Shown: positions 23,227 to 31,999 of the stretch, one piece after another
Layout of the letters: each line of letters begins with the position of its first letter
Numbering within the stretch: the stretch's first letter is position 1
Assembly (NCBI RefSeq): GCF_021390535.1
Contig: NZ_JAJUXG010000001.1
Coordinates: forward strand, 310,001 to 374,000
Direction: 5' to 3'
Length of the DNA stretch: 64,000 bases
DNA from: Dyadobacter sp. CY312
Lineage (GTDB): Bacteria > Bacteroidota > Bacteroidia > Cytophagales > Spirosomataceae
Position numbers and translations under genes: made by a program
Notes under the pieces: model-generated
Told to the model about the DNA's origin: nothing
What the model saw: the letters and a program-made list of their open reading frames with translations, nothing else
Databases searched by the model: none

Positions 23227-23259
23227 AACAGCCTGTAAATTGTTAATTTACAGGCTGTT
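23227..23259 (-). terminator. Terminator of the tRNA-Leu transcript
   Basis: A perfect 15-bp stem (23227-23241 with 23245-23259, core AACAGCCTGTAAATT and its complement) with a 3-nt loop. Reading on the minus strand it lies 15 bp after the tRNA 3' end and is followed by a T-rich run (TTGTTTTTC). It therefore ends the tRNA transcript. Confidence 0.85.
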
Positions 23260-23273
23260 AAATAATTCAAACG

Positions 23274-23357
23274 TGACCAAAAGGAGATTCGAACTCCCAC
23301 ACCCGTAAGGGCACTACCCCCTCAAAGTAGCGTGTCTACCAATTCCACCACCTGGCC
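23274..23357 (-). tRNA. tRNA-Leu (anticodon GAG)
   Basis: The minus strand folds into a class II tRNA: acceptor stem GGCCAGG with TTTGGTC (some G-U pairs), D-arm GGTGGAATTGGTAGACACGC, anticodon stem CTACT/GGTAG with loop TTGAGGG (anticodon GAG), long variable arm TGCCCTTACGGGT and T-arm GGGAGTTCGAATCTCC. The discriminator base is A at 23274 and no CCA is encoded. The 3' end points toward the phage region, which is the usual side for integration of elements into tRNA genes. Confidence 0.95.
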
Positions 23358-23709
23358 ATAGACTTTTTTGTACTTCGACTGAGCTATTGCTCAATGAGGA
23401 TGCAAAAATACAATTAAAATAATACGTTGCAACCCCGGCAGGACGGTTTTGCAACTGGTTCTGCGAATATTTCTGGCGGTATTGATTTAAGTATTTGGAT
23501 ATGAACGCTAAACAGATTACCCGCTCTGCGATATTTTTTCTGACGATTTCCAGGTCGTGTGTCGCCTTTCGATGCGTTGGAAATCCTCTGGCACGATATA
23601 TGCGTATATGCAACTATCTCACAGTGGGATATACGTTATCAAAATTTAAAAAAACTCTCAACGAATTAAAACTTAGCATTCTATAACATGAACTTATTAT
23701 TACACTAAA
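23358..23709. other. Intergenic region, no further gene seen
   Basis: 352 bp between the tRNA and the AI-2E transporter gene. Apart from the tRNA promoter I find only short out-of-context ORFs with unlikely composition, and no repeat or hairpin of note. This could be the host side of a prophage junction, but no att core can be assigned without the other end. Confidence 0.5.
23403..23410 (-). promoter_or_regulatory. Bacteroidetes-type promoter of the tRNA gene (-7 TATTTTTG)
   Basis: On the minus strand TATTTTTG matches the Bacteroidetes -7 consensus TAnnTTTG and has a TTG 19 nt upstream as the -33 element. It lies about 46 nt before the mature tRNA 5' end, reasonable for a precursor leader. 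Confidence 0.65.
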
Positions 23710-24831
23710 ATGAAAGATCTGCCACTCACCGTAAAAAGATCCATTGAATTACTTGGACTAGTATTGCTCGGTACGCTGTTAGTTATTGGGAATGATATCA
23801 TTATGCCAGTAATTATGGCATTTTTCATCAGCATTGTATTACTACCGGTCTTTCGGTTTCTAAAAAAACACAGGTTTCCGGAAGTGCTGGCGATCGTTTT
23901 GCCCATTCTTTTACTGGCCATCATTCTGGCCGGGATTCTTTGGTTTTTTTCATCCCAGGTCAGTGTACTCGTAGCTGATTTTCCCCAGATCAAGAATAAT
24001 GTCAATATTCACCTGAAAGCTTTAAGTGATTGGGTGTCGACCATCAGCCATTATTCCACCAAGGAACAGGTAGATTTTATCAATAAAAATACCAATGAGC
24101 TGGTGAGCTTTGCTGGGAAACGTGTCAGTGGTGCAGCCCTCACGCTTAGCTCACTGTTTGTATTTGTTGGCTTACTGCCTATTTACATTTACCTGATGCT
24201 TTTTTATAAGGACATAATTCTCCGGTTTATATTTATGTGGTTCACTCCCGATCACCATCCGAAAGTGAAAGAAGCGATCTATGAATCAGAAGAAATAATC
24301 AAGAATTATCTGGTTGGTTTGCTGATTCAGGTTACCTATATGACCATTCTATTAGGTGGGATTCTGATGGCAATCGGTATCAAGCACGCCTTACTGATCG
24401 GCGTCATTTTCGCCTTCCTCAACCTGATTCCTTACATCGGAGCGCTCATTGGAAATATCGTGGGTGTTTTGCTAACGCTCACATCTTCAACCGAACTGTG
24501 GCCGGTTGTTACTGTGTTGTTGGTAATTGCTGCTGTTCAATTCCTGGATAATAACATACTGATGCCCCGGATTGTAGGTTCCAAAGTGAAGATAAACGCA
24601 CTCTTTGCAATTCTCGGAGTCATCATCGGTGGGAATATTGCCGGTGTATCGGGAATGTTCCTTTCCATGCCGATTATTGCTGTATTGAAAGTTATTTTCG
24701 ACAGAACCGATATGTTCAAACAATGGGGTGTTCTGCTCGGTGATGCCCGTCCGCAACGCAGCCCTATGCAATTCCCGGCGTTTCGTAAGAAAAGGGGAGT
24801 GGAGTCGAAGCCAGGTGTAGAGAAAGGTTGA
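23710..24831 (+). CDS. AI-2E family transporter
   Basis: 373 aa membrane protein of the AI-2E transporter family (PF01594). About eight hydrophobic segments are visible: two near residues 12-48, one near 60-80 (VLAIVLPILLLAIILAGILWF), one near 150-173, then the conserved C-terminal block with a short ISEY-like helix (VKEAIYESEEIIKNYLVGLLIQ) and a run of membrane segments containing LIPYIGALIGNIVG and DNNILMPRIVGSKVKINAL, which are hallmark family motifs. Members export small molecules or act as Na+/H+ antiporters; the substrate here is not known. It stands alone, facing away from the tRNA. Confidence 0.88.
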   Translation: MKDLPLTVKRSIELLGLVLLGTLLVIGNDIIMPVIMAFFISIVLLPVFRFLKKHRFPEVLAIVLPILLLAIILAGILWFFSSQVSVLVADFPQIKNNVNIHLKALSDWVSTISHYSTKEQVDFINKNTNELVSFAGKRVSGAALTLSSLFVFVGLLPIYIYLMLFYKDIILRFIFMWFTPDHHPKVKEAIYESEEIIKNYLVGLLIQVTYMTILLGGILMAIGIKHALLIGVIFAFLNLIPYIGALIGNIVGVLLTLTSSTELWPVVTVLLVIAAVQFLDNNILMPRIVGSKVKINALFAILGVIIGGNIAGVSGMFLSMPIIAVLKVIFDRTDMFKQWGVLLGDARPQRSPMQFPAFRKKRGVESKPGVEKG

Positions 24832-24939
24832 TTATCAATGGTCAGGAGTAAATTAGCGAATGCTCCTGACTATATAATCTGGCCATAATAGATTTAAAGA
24901 CCCAACAATTTAAACCGTTACAATATCGAAATCTGGTTT

Positions 24940-25509
24940 CTATTGTTTCAATTTACCAGTCATTTGTGCCATAATCTGCTCGATTCTTTTCTTTCTGGTT
25001 TCGGGTCTTTTGGCAAGGACAAGGGATTGCAAAATGATTTTTTTAGCCGACTTGCTTAATCCGGAGAAGTACTCCTGCGAACCGGGTATTAGTGCAAATT
25101 CCTTTTCCAGATCTTCCGGTATTACCAATTCCTCAACCTGATTCATAATTGTCCACGAACCATTTCGTTTTGCCCTCTCAACGCTTTCCAGCCCTGCCGG
25201 TAGCATCAGTCCATTGAGAATAAGCTTTTCAATCTTTTCCTTGTTGATTTTCGACCAGATACTGGTCGGCTTTCGCCGACTGAAAAATTGCATAAATCTG
25301 TCGTCGTCAAGCGGCTTTTTTATGCTGTCGATCCACCCGAAACACAGTGCCTCATCCACCGCATCGCTCCACGTCAAGGTTGGTTGGCCTGATTTCCTTT
25401 TATAATAAACAAGCCACACAGAATCGATTGTAGTGTGATTCTCCTCCAACCACATTCTCCATTCATTCCTGTTACCCGGGCAAATTGTTTGTGGCTGCTC
25501 TCTATGCAT
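24940..25509 (-). CDS. YdeI/OmpD-associated family protein
   Basis: 189 aa soluble protein. It shows the family landmarks: the N-terminal W--WLEENH, VWLVYYKRKSG, a SDAVDEALCFGWIDSIKKPLDDDRFMQFFSRRKPTSIWSK core, and the C-terminal helical segment around SGLSKSAKKIILQSLVLAKRPETRKKRIEQIM. Proteins of this family are described as bacteriocin- or stress-protection factors but the molecular function is not known. It is separate from its neighbours, transcribed toward the AI-2E gene. Confidence 0.85.
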   Translation of the reverse strand: MHREQPQTICPGNRNEWRMWLEENHTTIDSVWLVYYKRKSGQPTLTWSDAVDEALCFGWIDSIKKPLDDDRFMQFFSRRKPTSIWSKINKEKIEKLILNGLMLPAGLESVERAKRNGSWTIMNQVEELVIPEDLEKEFALIPGSQEYFSGLSKSAKKIILQSLVLAKRPETRKKRIEQIMAQMTGKLKQ

Positions 25510-25563
25510 TTAGAAATTGTAAGGTGTTTTGCAATTCATAAAAATCATAAAAACAAATGACTT

Positions 25564-25962
25564 TTATGCTTCAAACCTGAGTTCAATATTCTTATGATCT
25601 TCAAAAATCTCTATGATGATTTGATAAAGCGTTTGTCCGGTGCCCTTTCTAAGTTCTTCAAGCTTGTCTTTAAAAAGCTTCACATTGTAAGGAAGCCCCT
25701 TGTCAACCTTCATTTGATAGTTATTCACCGTCTCCTCAGTTCCTAAATCCAATGTACTTTTTACTGAATTTTTCCAGATCACCAGAACTTGTTCACCAGG
25801 CTCAAAAACTCCAAATCCACCATATAGGATGTCATTCAGGGCGTCAAGGCTATGACCCAGTCGCCACTCAATTCCACTCATAAACAGGTTATTTATCTCT
25901 TCATAAAAACCAGCCAAATCGTCAAATTTATTACCGTCAATAACAATTGTTTTTTTGGTCAT
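25564..25962 (-). CDS. Barstar-family ribonuclease inhibitor
   Basis: 132 aa. The start TIVIDGNKFDDLAGFYEEINNLFMSG followed by EWRLGHSLDALNDILYGGFGVFEPGE is the classic barstar (PF01337) pattern: a strand, a helix, then the LDAL-D-L-GG motif whose acidic residues plug the barnase active site. Barstar proteins protect the cell from a cognate RNase or from RNase-type effectors of competitors. No RNase or polymorphic toxin gene is adjacent, so this is an orphan immunity gene in the window. It starts 24 bp after the upstream hypothetical gene and may be in one operon with it. Confidence 0.85.
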   Translation of the reverse strand: MTKKTIVIDGNKFDDLAGFYEEINNLFMSGIEWRLGHSLDALNDILYGGFGVFEPGEQVLVIWKNSVKSTLDLGTEETVNNYQMKVDKGLPYNVKLFKDKLEELRKGTGQTLYQIIIEIFEDHKNIELRFEA

Positions 25963-25986
25963 ACAAGAAATTTCAAACGTGTCCTT

Positions 25987-26424
25987 TTACATAAAAAAAT
26001 CATTCGTATGTGCAGCAATGATTTTTTCCAATTCCTGTACCTCTGTTTTTGAAAGTAGTTTCATGGCGTTCAGGCTATTTTTTAAATTTTTAACCTCATC
26101 CTCACCGACAATGAACGACATTGCGGACAATTGGTCTGCAATAACGGGATTAGATATCATTAGAGTGATTATAACCGGATTTTGGTTTAGCCATTCCTCG
26201 CCTTTTGCCGAGCTGGTATCTGGTGTAAAAATTTGTAAGAAGTCGTAGTAAGGCTCCGGGAATCTGAATACAAGTACCGGGATTTGAGTACGATAATCCA
26301 GCCTGAACTTAATCTTTTCTCCACTAGCAAGTACATCGTTTTTGAAGTTTGTACTCTTCAAAATGACGTTCAGAGATTCCGGAGTTGGCTGTAATCTGGC
26401 AACGTCAGGTAAGTGCGGGGGCAT
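25987..26424 (-). CDS. Hypothetical protein (145 aa) upstream of barstar
   Basis: A soluble protein without signal peptide or membrane segment. Notable stretches are LDYRTQIPVLVFRFPEPYYDFLQIF (beta), a helical NQNPVIITLMISNPVIADQLSAMSFI and a C-terminal charged helix (SKTEVQELEKIIAAHTNDFFM). It is 24 bp upstream of the barstar gene and 62 bp downstream of the DoxX-like gene, all on the minus strand, so the three may share a transcript. No family recognised. The start is uncertain because of the weak ribosome sites in this group. Confidence 0.5.
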   Translation of the reverse strand: MPPHLPDVARLQPTPESLNVILKSTNFKNDVLASGEKIKFRLDYRTQIPVLVFRFPEPYYDFLQIFTPDTSSAKGEEWLNQNPVIITLMISNPVIADQLSAMSFIVGEDEVKNLKNSLNAMKLLSKTEVQELEKIIAAHTNDFFM

Positions 26425-26486
26425 GAGTCGTTTTGTATTTTACGGTTTATTCGCAAATGTGGGAAATTCGAAGGATTTCTTACAAC

Positions 26487-26876
26487 TCATTTTTTACGCG
26501 TGCACGCCAATGCCCACCAAACCAGTGCTGGTTGAAAGAAAAGCCTGACAAATCTTTTGGTATCGGTATCCAATCCAAATGCATTTTTATGATTAACGAA
26601 CTGCGAGATGTTACCGGGGAAGACGGCTGTAAAAAATGCGGCGGCTGTTTTGCCGACTTCTTGCCTATATCTTTTGGGAGTTGCAACCAGTGCAGTCCCC
26701 AGAGCGATTTCAACGATCCCTGAGTAAACTACCACATCATCTTTTTTAAAAGGAACAAAATCTGGCACCTGGGCCTGAAATGCTTTTCTGCCTGATGTAA
26801 GATGGCTCACACCGGCAAATATCAGTGCAGCTCCCAAAAGCATCCTACCGGTGTTCCTTAAATTTTCCTCGTTCAT
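26487..26876 (-). CDS. DoxX-like small membrane protein
   Basis: 129 aa from the start at 26876 (MNEENLRNTGRMLLGAAL); an open frame extends 33 codons further upstream but looks non-coding. The protein has the DoxX-family layout: R-LL--AL-FAGVSHL in the first membrane segment, then a short F-AQVPDFVP motif, three further hydrophobic segments, and a basic C-terminus. The closest resemblance is to DoxX-like quinone-associated membrane proteins of unknown exact role. Transcribed with the same orientation as the two following genes. Confidence 0.72.
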   Translation of the reverse strand: MNEENLRNTGRMLLGAALIFAGVSHLTSGRKAFQAQVPDFVPFKKDDVVVYSGIVEIALGTALVATPKRYRQEVGKTAAAFFTAVFPGNISQFVNHKNAFGLDTDTKRFVRLFFQPALVWWALACTRKK

Positions 26877-27155
26877 GATTTTTACTTTTAAGGAGCACAT
26901 ACAAATATTATTCCTCGGTAAAAAAAATGAACTGGTGAGGAAAAAGGTAGCTTTCCGAACCCATTTGTAGAACAAAACAATAGAGCCAATGATGCACCAA
27001 TATTTAAAATGCTAAGGCAAGGGGGTATATTTCCTTATAAAATACCTCCGATGACAATTGTAAAACTGCAATAAACGGCATCCTCCATACAAAGTAAATT
27101 TAACATGTATTGCTCTTTAGGTAACATCTCACATTCTTCACGCAAATAACAGTTT

Positions 27156-28277
27156 ATGCTACGCAACATTCTTGTTTGTATTATTAGCATGTTCCCAATT
27201 ATGGTTTCCGGACAAACAAAACCGTATAAAATTGTCGGGCAAATAAATGACGCAAAAGCGATCAAGGTCTTTCTGTTTGTCGCGGATATCATCACAAATA
27301 CCAATATGACGGACTCCGCCGAAGTTGTTAATGGTCATTTTGAGTTTATCGGCAAAGTAGGTGCTCCATTAAAGGCTATACTTTTTGCTTACCATAACAA
27401 TAGCAGACTTCACTTTTTCGTGGAACAGGGAACAACTATTGTAAACAGCGCAGATTCTCTGGATAATGCCCAAATAACCGCGGGTAGAATAAATAAAGAT
27501 TTTGTCGAATTACGGAGGCTTACAGATGCGGTGGATGCCAGAAGACGAAAGGCAAGTGCACGGCATGAGGCAACATTGGCAAACTACCCGGAAAAAGAAA
27601 AGGATCAGGAGTTTATGGCTAAAAGAAATCTGGAAAGTGATTCTTTTGTTACTGAAAAGAACCGGATTTACGAAACATTCGCAAGGGATCGCACAAATAA
27701 CATGGCTGCAATTTACGCTCTTGCGAGTGTTGCAGGAACAAAAACAGATGTGTATGCTATCAGACCGCAATTTGCTCGTATGAGCGAGTCCGTTAGAAAA
27801 AGCCCTTATGGGTTGATTTATGCGGAGAAACTCAGAATGTTAAGTAGATTAGTTATTGGCAATCAGGCTCCTGCCTTTACTCAACCGGACACAGCAGGCA
27901 ATGCTGTTGCTTTAAAAGATTTCAAAGGCAAATACGTTCTGCTCGATTTTTGGGCAAGCTGGTGTAAACCATGCCGCGAGGAACATCCCAACCTGCTACG
28001 TGCTTACAATGAATTCAATACCAAAAACTTCACCATTCTGAGCGTTTCCCTGGATAGTCCTAATGCCAAATCAGCCTGGTTAAAGGCCATTGCGAAAGAT
28101 GGATTGCTTTGGACACAGCTATCTGATCTGAAAGGATGGAAGAATGAAGCAGGTCAGTTGTACTCCGTAGAGGCAGTTCCCTCCAATTTCCTGATTGATC
28201 CGTATGGAAAAATCGTAGCTAAAGATTTGAGAGGAAATGAGTTGAATTTGAAACTGGCGGAGTTGTTGGGGAAGTAG
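27156..28277 (+). CDS. TlpA-like thioredoxin-family protein with DUF4369 domain
   Basis: 373 aa with a signal peptide (MLRNILVCIISMFPIMVSG). Residues about 22-115 match the DUF4369 fold common in Bacteroidota thiol-disulfide proteins (YKIVGQINDAKAIKVFLFVAD ... GHFEFIGKVGAPLKAIL). A helical linker follows, then an AhpC/TSA-like thioredoxin domain from about 232, with the active site WASWCKPC (Cys270, Cys273) and the cis-Pro region AVPSNFLIDPYGKIVAKDL. It probably works in the periplasm, reducing disulfides or serving cytochrome maturation-like tasks. No genetic partner is adjacent. Confidence 0.88.
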   Translation: MLRNILVCIISMFPIMVSGQTKPYKIVGQINDAKAIKVFLFVADIITNTNMTDSAEVVNGHFEFIGKVGAPLKAILFAYHNNSRLHFFVEQGTTIVNSADSLDNAQITAGRINKDFVELRRLTDAVDARRRKASARHEATLANYPEKEKDQEFMAKRNLESDSFVTEKNRIYETFARDRTNNMAAIYALASVAGTKTDVYAIRPQFARMSESVRKSPYGLIYAEKLRMLSRLVIGNQAPAFTQPDTAGNAVALKDFKGKYVLLDFWASWCKPCREEHPNLLRAYNEFNTKNFTILSVSLDSPNAKSAWLKAIAKDGLLWTQLSDLKGWKNEAGQLYSVEAVPSNFLIDPYGKIVAKDLRGNELNLKLAELLGK

Positions 28278-28597
28278 GCATATTTCATTTTTTGCTGCAC
28301 CCTGAGCGTAGTCAGATGTTTCCGTCCACGCCATACATTCCGTTAATAATATCTTTTCCACCTGATTCTACTGCACAATAAACTTTGGCTTATTATTTTG
28401 CGAAAACTGTGCACGAAACGCTGACACATACTGACCGTCCAAAGCCGCACAAATTCATGTCCGAAATCGAACAATTCTTGTCATCATAAAACCCAGGAAA
28501 GCGGCAATGAAGCTCCTGATGATTATTTTTAAATTCTGGCATGTATTTAATATACAGAAATAGATGATATACAAGTCTAAACATAAAATGCTGGCGC
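28278..28597. other. Regulatory intergenic region upstream of padR
   Basis: 320 bp without a credible gene. It contains a near-palindrome TGTCCGAAATCGAACA at 28458-28473 (one arm mismatch) and the PadR-type palindrome at 28542-28556. Short ORFs on the minus strand look non-coding. Confidence 0.5.
28542..28556. promoter_or_regulatory. Candidate PadR operator TGTATTTAATATACA
   Basis: A palindrome with arms TGTAT / ATACA lies 41 bp before the padR start. Known PadR operators use similar TGTA...TACA dyads, so autoregulation of the padR-permease operon is likely. Sequence seen; binding inferred. Confidence 0.45.
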
Positions 28598-28945
28598 ATG
28601 AGACGAAGCGACCTTGGAGAATTTGAGGAAATTGTGTTGTTGGCTGTGGCCGCGTTGTCACCGAAAGCCTATGCGGTGGTGATCGCGGAAGAGCTGGAAA
28701 AAGAGACCAGGAACCCGGTCAGCACCGGGGCAGTTCATGCTGCTTTGCAACGATTGGAAGATAAGGGGTATCTGGGTTCGTCATTTGGGGATGCAACACC
28801 CGAGCGTGGTGGCCGACGGAAAAGACTTTTTACAATAACGGCCCATGGAATGCGTGTTTTGAGCGAGGCAAGGGCTGTACGCAACAATCTATGGGATCGC
28901 ATATTACCTGAGGTTATATCAAAAATCGGCCTGGATCTATCCTGA
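28598..28945 (+). CDS. PadR family transcriptional regulator
   Basis: 115 aa winged-helix protein. It shows the PadR features: LGEFEEIVLLAVAALSPKAYAVVIAEELEKET (helices 1-2), then the recognition region ISTGAVHAALQRLEDKGYLGSSFGD with the wing ERGGRRKRLFTITAHGMRVLSEA. The 20 bp gap to the permease gene makes a two-gene operon. Such PadR-permease pairs are common in Cytophagales, and the regulator is expected to repress the operon until it binds a ligand. Confidence 0.9.
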   Translation: MRRSDLGEFEEIVLLAVAALSPKAYAVVIAEELEKETRNPVSTGAVHAALQRLEDKGYLGSSFGDATPERGGRRKRLFTITAHGMRVLSEARAVRNNLWDRILPEVISKIGLDLS

Positions 28946-28965
28946 ACAAATCTAACTCCGCTCTC

Positions 28966-31656
28966 ATGTCATCAAGACAAAATATTCATTCTGAAACGCC
29001 GCAACCTCCAAAATGGCTGGATCGGATTGCTCATTGGATTTGCGCACCACATCTTCACGAAACTTTAATTGGCGATCTGCATGAACGGTATGCATTGCGT
29101 GTAAATCGTTTTGGTACGAAAAAAGCCGATGCATTTTACAGAAAGGAAGTACTGGGGATGATCAGGCCATCCATTATAAAAAGACAAAAATCGACGTATT
29201 CCTCTCCATCGTTTTTTCAATCTGATATGCTCGCAAATTACTTTAAAATCGGATCGCGCGTTTTGCTTAAAAACAAAGGTTACTCATTTATACATCTGGT
29301 AGGGCTCTCCATTGGCCTTTGGGCATGTATGATGGTGGCAACTGTGGTGATCGACAGTCTGTCGTATGACAAGCACTGGGCGAGGAGCAAAGATATTTAT
29401 AGAATCATAACGATCGATAAAAGGGGTGAAGGCTTGTTCGAACGCAATGCATCTTCTATGACAAGCCTGCCACCAGAACTAAAAAAGAACTATCCGGAAG
29501 TAGAAGCTTACGCTGCGTTGTCACTTGGAACTGTTCATTTGAATTTGTCGAAAGGCGAAATTAATGGCATAAAGACAAATGTGCTTCATATGGACACGAC
29601 GGCCTGGGAGATGCTGGATGTTAAAATTTTATCTGGCAACCCGCGTCAGATTCAGTGGGGTAGTAGTAATATCGTTATTTCAGAAACTTTTCGTGACAGA
29701 TTTTTCAAAGGTAAAAACCCGGTTGGCACCATCGTTTACGACACGCCAAAGTATGGAGGACAGTCAAACCCCTACCTGATTTCCGGCGTCATGGAAGACT
29801 TACCATATAATTCACATCTTAGAGCCGATATTATCTGGTTACACAAAAACAGAGTGGAGCCGTTCGAACTGGATGGAATGGTGGGGTATTCTCAGAATTA
29901 CATACTGATGAAGCCCGGAACGGATATGTCCAGTTTTTCTGCCAGGGTCAACAACTGGTTTGCCGAAATCTCAAAAGGTCCATTTAAACATACTTTTGAA
30001 TTTCAGCCGATGCAGGAAATTTATTTACATTCCGATTTTGCACAGGGTCAGGATATCAGAGGCAATGCTCGGACGATCTATATTTTTGCAGGTGTGGCAT
30101 TGATGCTTCTATTTATCGCTTGTGTCAATTTTGTTAACCTGAGTACTGCAAAGGGATTTTCAAGGTTGAAAGAAACAGGTGTTCGACGCATTTTGAGCGG
30201 CTCGCGTTCCCAGCTGATGACGCAGATCCTGACGGAAACTATCCTCATTTTTGGAGTTTCCTTGATAGCAGCTATTGTGATTTACTATTTTTCTATACAA
30301 TCCGTTGAGACTTTTCTTGGACACAAACTGGTTCAGACTTTCACATCCAATATCCCGATGGCCGCTTATGGTTTCTGCGCCATTTTGCTCACCTGCTTGC
30401 TCACTGGTTTCTATCCGGCCTGGATGATTTCAGGGCTTAAACCCTCCGACACGATCCGCGGTGTACTTTCGTCATCGACCATTCGGCAAAATTGGTTACG
30501 TAAAGGATTGGTAGTCACACAGTTTTCTATTTCCATAATTGTGTTGCTAGTCACGATTGTGGTTCGGCAGCAACTTAGCTATATGGAGAACAAGGATTTG
30601 GGTTACAACCAAAACAATCTTCTAACCATCGGAAACGTGTCTTGGGAAGGAAAAAGTGATGCTTTTAAAAGTGAACTAAGCAGAATTCCGGGTGTGGTAA
30701 GTGCGAGCGTGACCCAATGGCTACCGACAGAAGGAGGCGGGTTTATGACCAGGGATGTGGAAGATCCGGCAAATTCCAAAAACAAGTTGAAAGTCTGGTA
30801 CATATCAGGAGATGTTGACCTTCCAAAAACGCTTGGTTTGAAATTAAGAAAGGGGCGCCTTTTTGACTCAAAATATGGTTCCGATGCACCCAATGCCGAT
30901 TCATTGCGTGATGCGAACCGGCAAAAGTATGAGGAAGAAACAATGCATCAGGCTTCCTTGCTTACTGAGTCAGCGGCAAAAATCCTGAGGGTTAATGAAT
31001 TGGGGCAAGTGGTCAAAAATGCAAACACAGTTCCCGTTGGAATTGTTGGAAATTTTAACAACGAATCACTTTACGAACCGATCAAACCGACGATCATCAT
31101 TGCCCAGCGTTCGGCAGAGTATGGAAGCATGCTGATCCGGACTGAGCCCGGAGCGCAAGCCAATGTTACAAACGCCATTCAAAAACTTTGGAAACAGTTC
31201 TATACCGCTAAACTGCTGGAAATTGATTCTGTGGAAGATTTACTTGCTAAACAATACGAGTCGGAAAGCAGACTGCAACAGTTGTTTGTATTTTTTAGCA
31301 GTTTGACTATGTTTTTATCCGCACTTGGCATCTTCGGTTTGGTAGTACAAGCGGCAGAACAGCGGGCAAAAGAGGTTGGAGTTCGCAAAGTCTTGGGTGC
31401 CTCAGTCGCAGGAATTGTGGCGCTATTGTCCCGTGATTTTGTAAAACTTGTCGGGCTGGCTATTGTAATTGCTTCACCCATTGCCTGGTTTGGTATAAAT
31501 AAATGGCTCAACAATTATCCGTATCGAACAGAGGTGAATTGGTGGATATTTATACTTGCCGGTCTCACTTCTATATTTATTACCCTCATTACCGTTAGTT
31601 TTCAGGCGATCAAATCTGCCTTAACCAACCCTATAAACAGTTTGCGGAATGAGTAA
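28966..31656 (+). CDS. ABC transporter permease (MacB/FtsX type) with N-terminal permease-prefix domain
   Basis: 896 aa. Residues about 12-75 form the permease prefix domain (PPKWLDRIAHWICAPHLHETLIGDLHERY...). Then come two MacB-type halves, each with a first membrane helix (near residue 105 and near 515), a periplasmic MacB_PCD domain and three FtsX helices. The FtsX signatures include FAGVALMLLFIACVNFVNLSTAKG...ETGVRRILSGSR in the first half and AEQRAKEVGVRKVLGASVAGIVALLSRDF in the second. No ATPase gene is nearby, so it must pair with an ATP-binding subunit elsewhere or work in signalling. Export substrate unknown. Confidence 0.9.
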   Translation: MSSRQNIHSETPQPPKWLDRIAHWICAPHLHETLIGDLHERYALRVNRFGTKKADAFYRKEVLGMIRPSIIKRQKSTYSSPSFFQSDMLANYFKIGSRVLLKNKGYSFIHLVGLSIGLWACMMVATVVIDSLSYDKHWARSKDIYRIITIDKRGEGLFERNASSMTSLPPELKKNYPEVEAYAALSLGTVHLNLSKGEINGIKTNVLHMDTTAWEMLDVKILSGNPRQIQWGSSNIVISETFRDRFFKGKNPVGTIVYDTPKYGGQSNPYLISGVMEDLPYNSHLRADIIWLHKNRVEPFELDGMVGYSQNYILMKPGTDMSSFSARVNNWFAEISKGPFKHTFEFQPMQEIYLHSDFAQGQDIRGNARTIYIFAGVALMLLFIACVNFVNLSTAKGFSRLKETGVRRILSGSRSQLMTQILTETILIFGVSLIAAIVIYYFSIQSVETFLGHKLVQTFTSNIPMAAYGFCAILLTCLLTGFYPAWMISGLKPSDTIRGVLSSSTIRQNWLRKGLVVTQFSISIIVLLVTIVVRQQLSYMENKDLGYNQNNLLTIGNVSWEGKSDAFKSELSRIPGVVSASVTQWLPTEGGGFMTRDVEDPANSKNKLKVWYISGDVDLPKTLGLKLRKGRLFDSKYGSDAPNADSLRDANRQKYEEETMHQASLLTESAAKILRVNELGQVVKNANTVPVGIVGNFNNESLYEPIKPTIIIAQRSAEYGSMLIRTEPGAQANVTNAIQKLWKQFYTAKLLEIDSVEDLLAKQYESESRLQQLFVFFSSLTMFLSALGIFGLVVQAAEQRAKEVGVRKVLGASVAGIVALLSRDFVKLVGLAIVIASPIAWFGINKWLNNYPYRTEVNWWIFILAGLTSIFITLITVSFQAIKSALTNPINSLRNE

Positions 31657-31999
31657 TTGCAGTCTGTAAACTGCCTGAAACATACGAACGTGTATGGTTT
31701 AACGGTTTCCAATTGACACCATCACAACATATAGGAATGTTTCAACTTTATTAGACTCACCGTTAACAACGGATCAAGATACCAATGTAGTCCATACATG
31801 TTCGTTTTCCCACGTCATTTAACACAAGTAAAGAATTGGCGATTGCTCTTAAACTGTGGATGCTGGCAATCCTATTGGGGATGATACGTGGAAAAATGCA
31901 ACAACATAATAATCGGTTTGGGGAAGATTTATTGCTTACACGCTTGGAATGATTATTGTCATGAAGGTATATTATCACAATCCTTTATCTCGACTAAAA
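31657..31999. other. Intergenic region without a recognisable gene
   Basis: 343 bp between the permease and the SGNH gene. One + frame between about 31842 and 31948 reads without stops (…LKLWMLAILLGMIRGKMQQHNNRFGEDLL...), but no start, family or repeat can be tied to it, so it may be a remnant or chance. Confidence 0.35.

Noticed and set aside
23495..23686. 63-aa ORF between tRNA and AI-2E gene
   Set aside because: Unusual composition, no family, no conserved start context.
28393..28661. Two overlapping minus-strand ORFs upstream of padR
   Set aside because: They sit across the regulatory region and have no recognisable features.
31763..31978. 71-aa minus-strand ORF upstream of the SGNH gene
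   Set aside because: Chance ORF with Cys/Arg-rich composition and no neighbours in the same direction.
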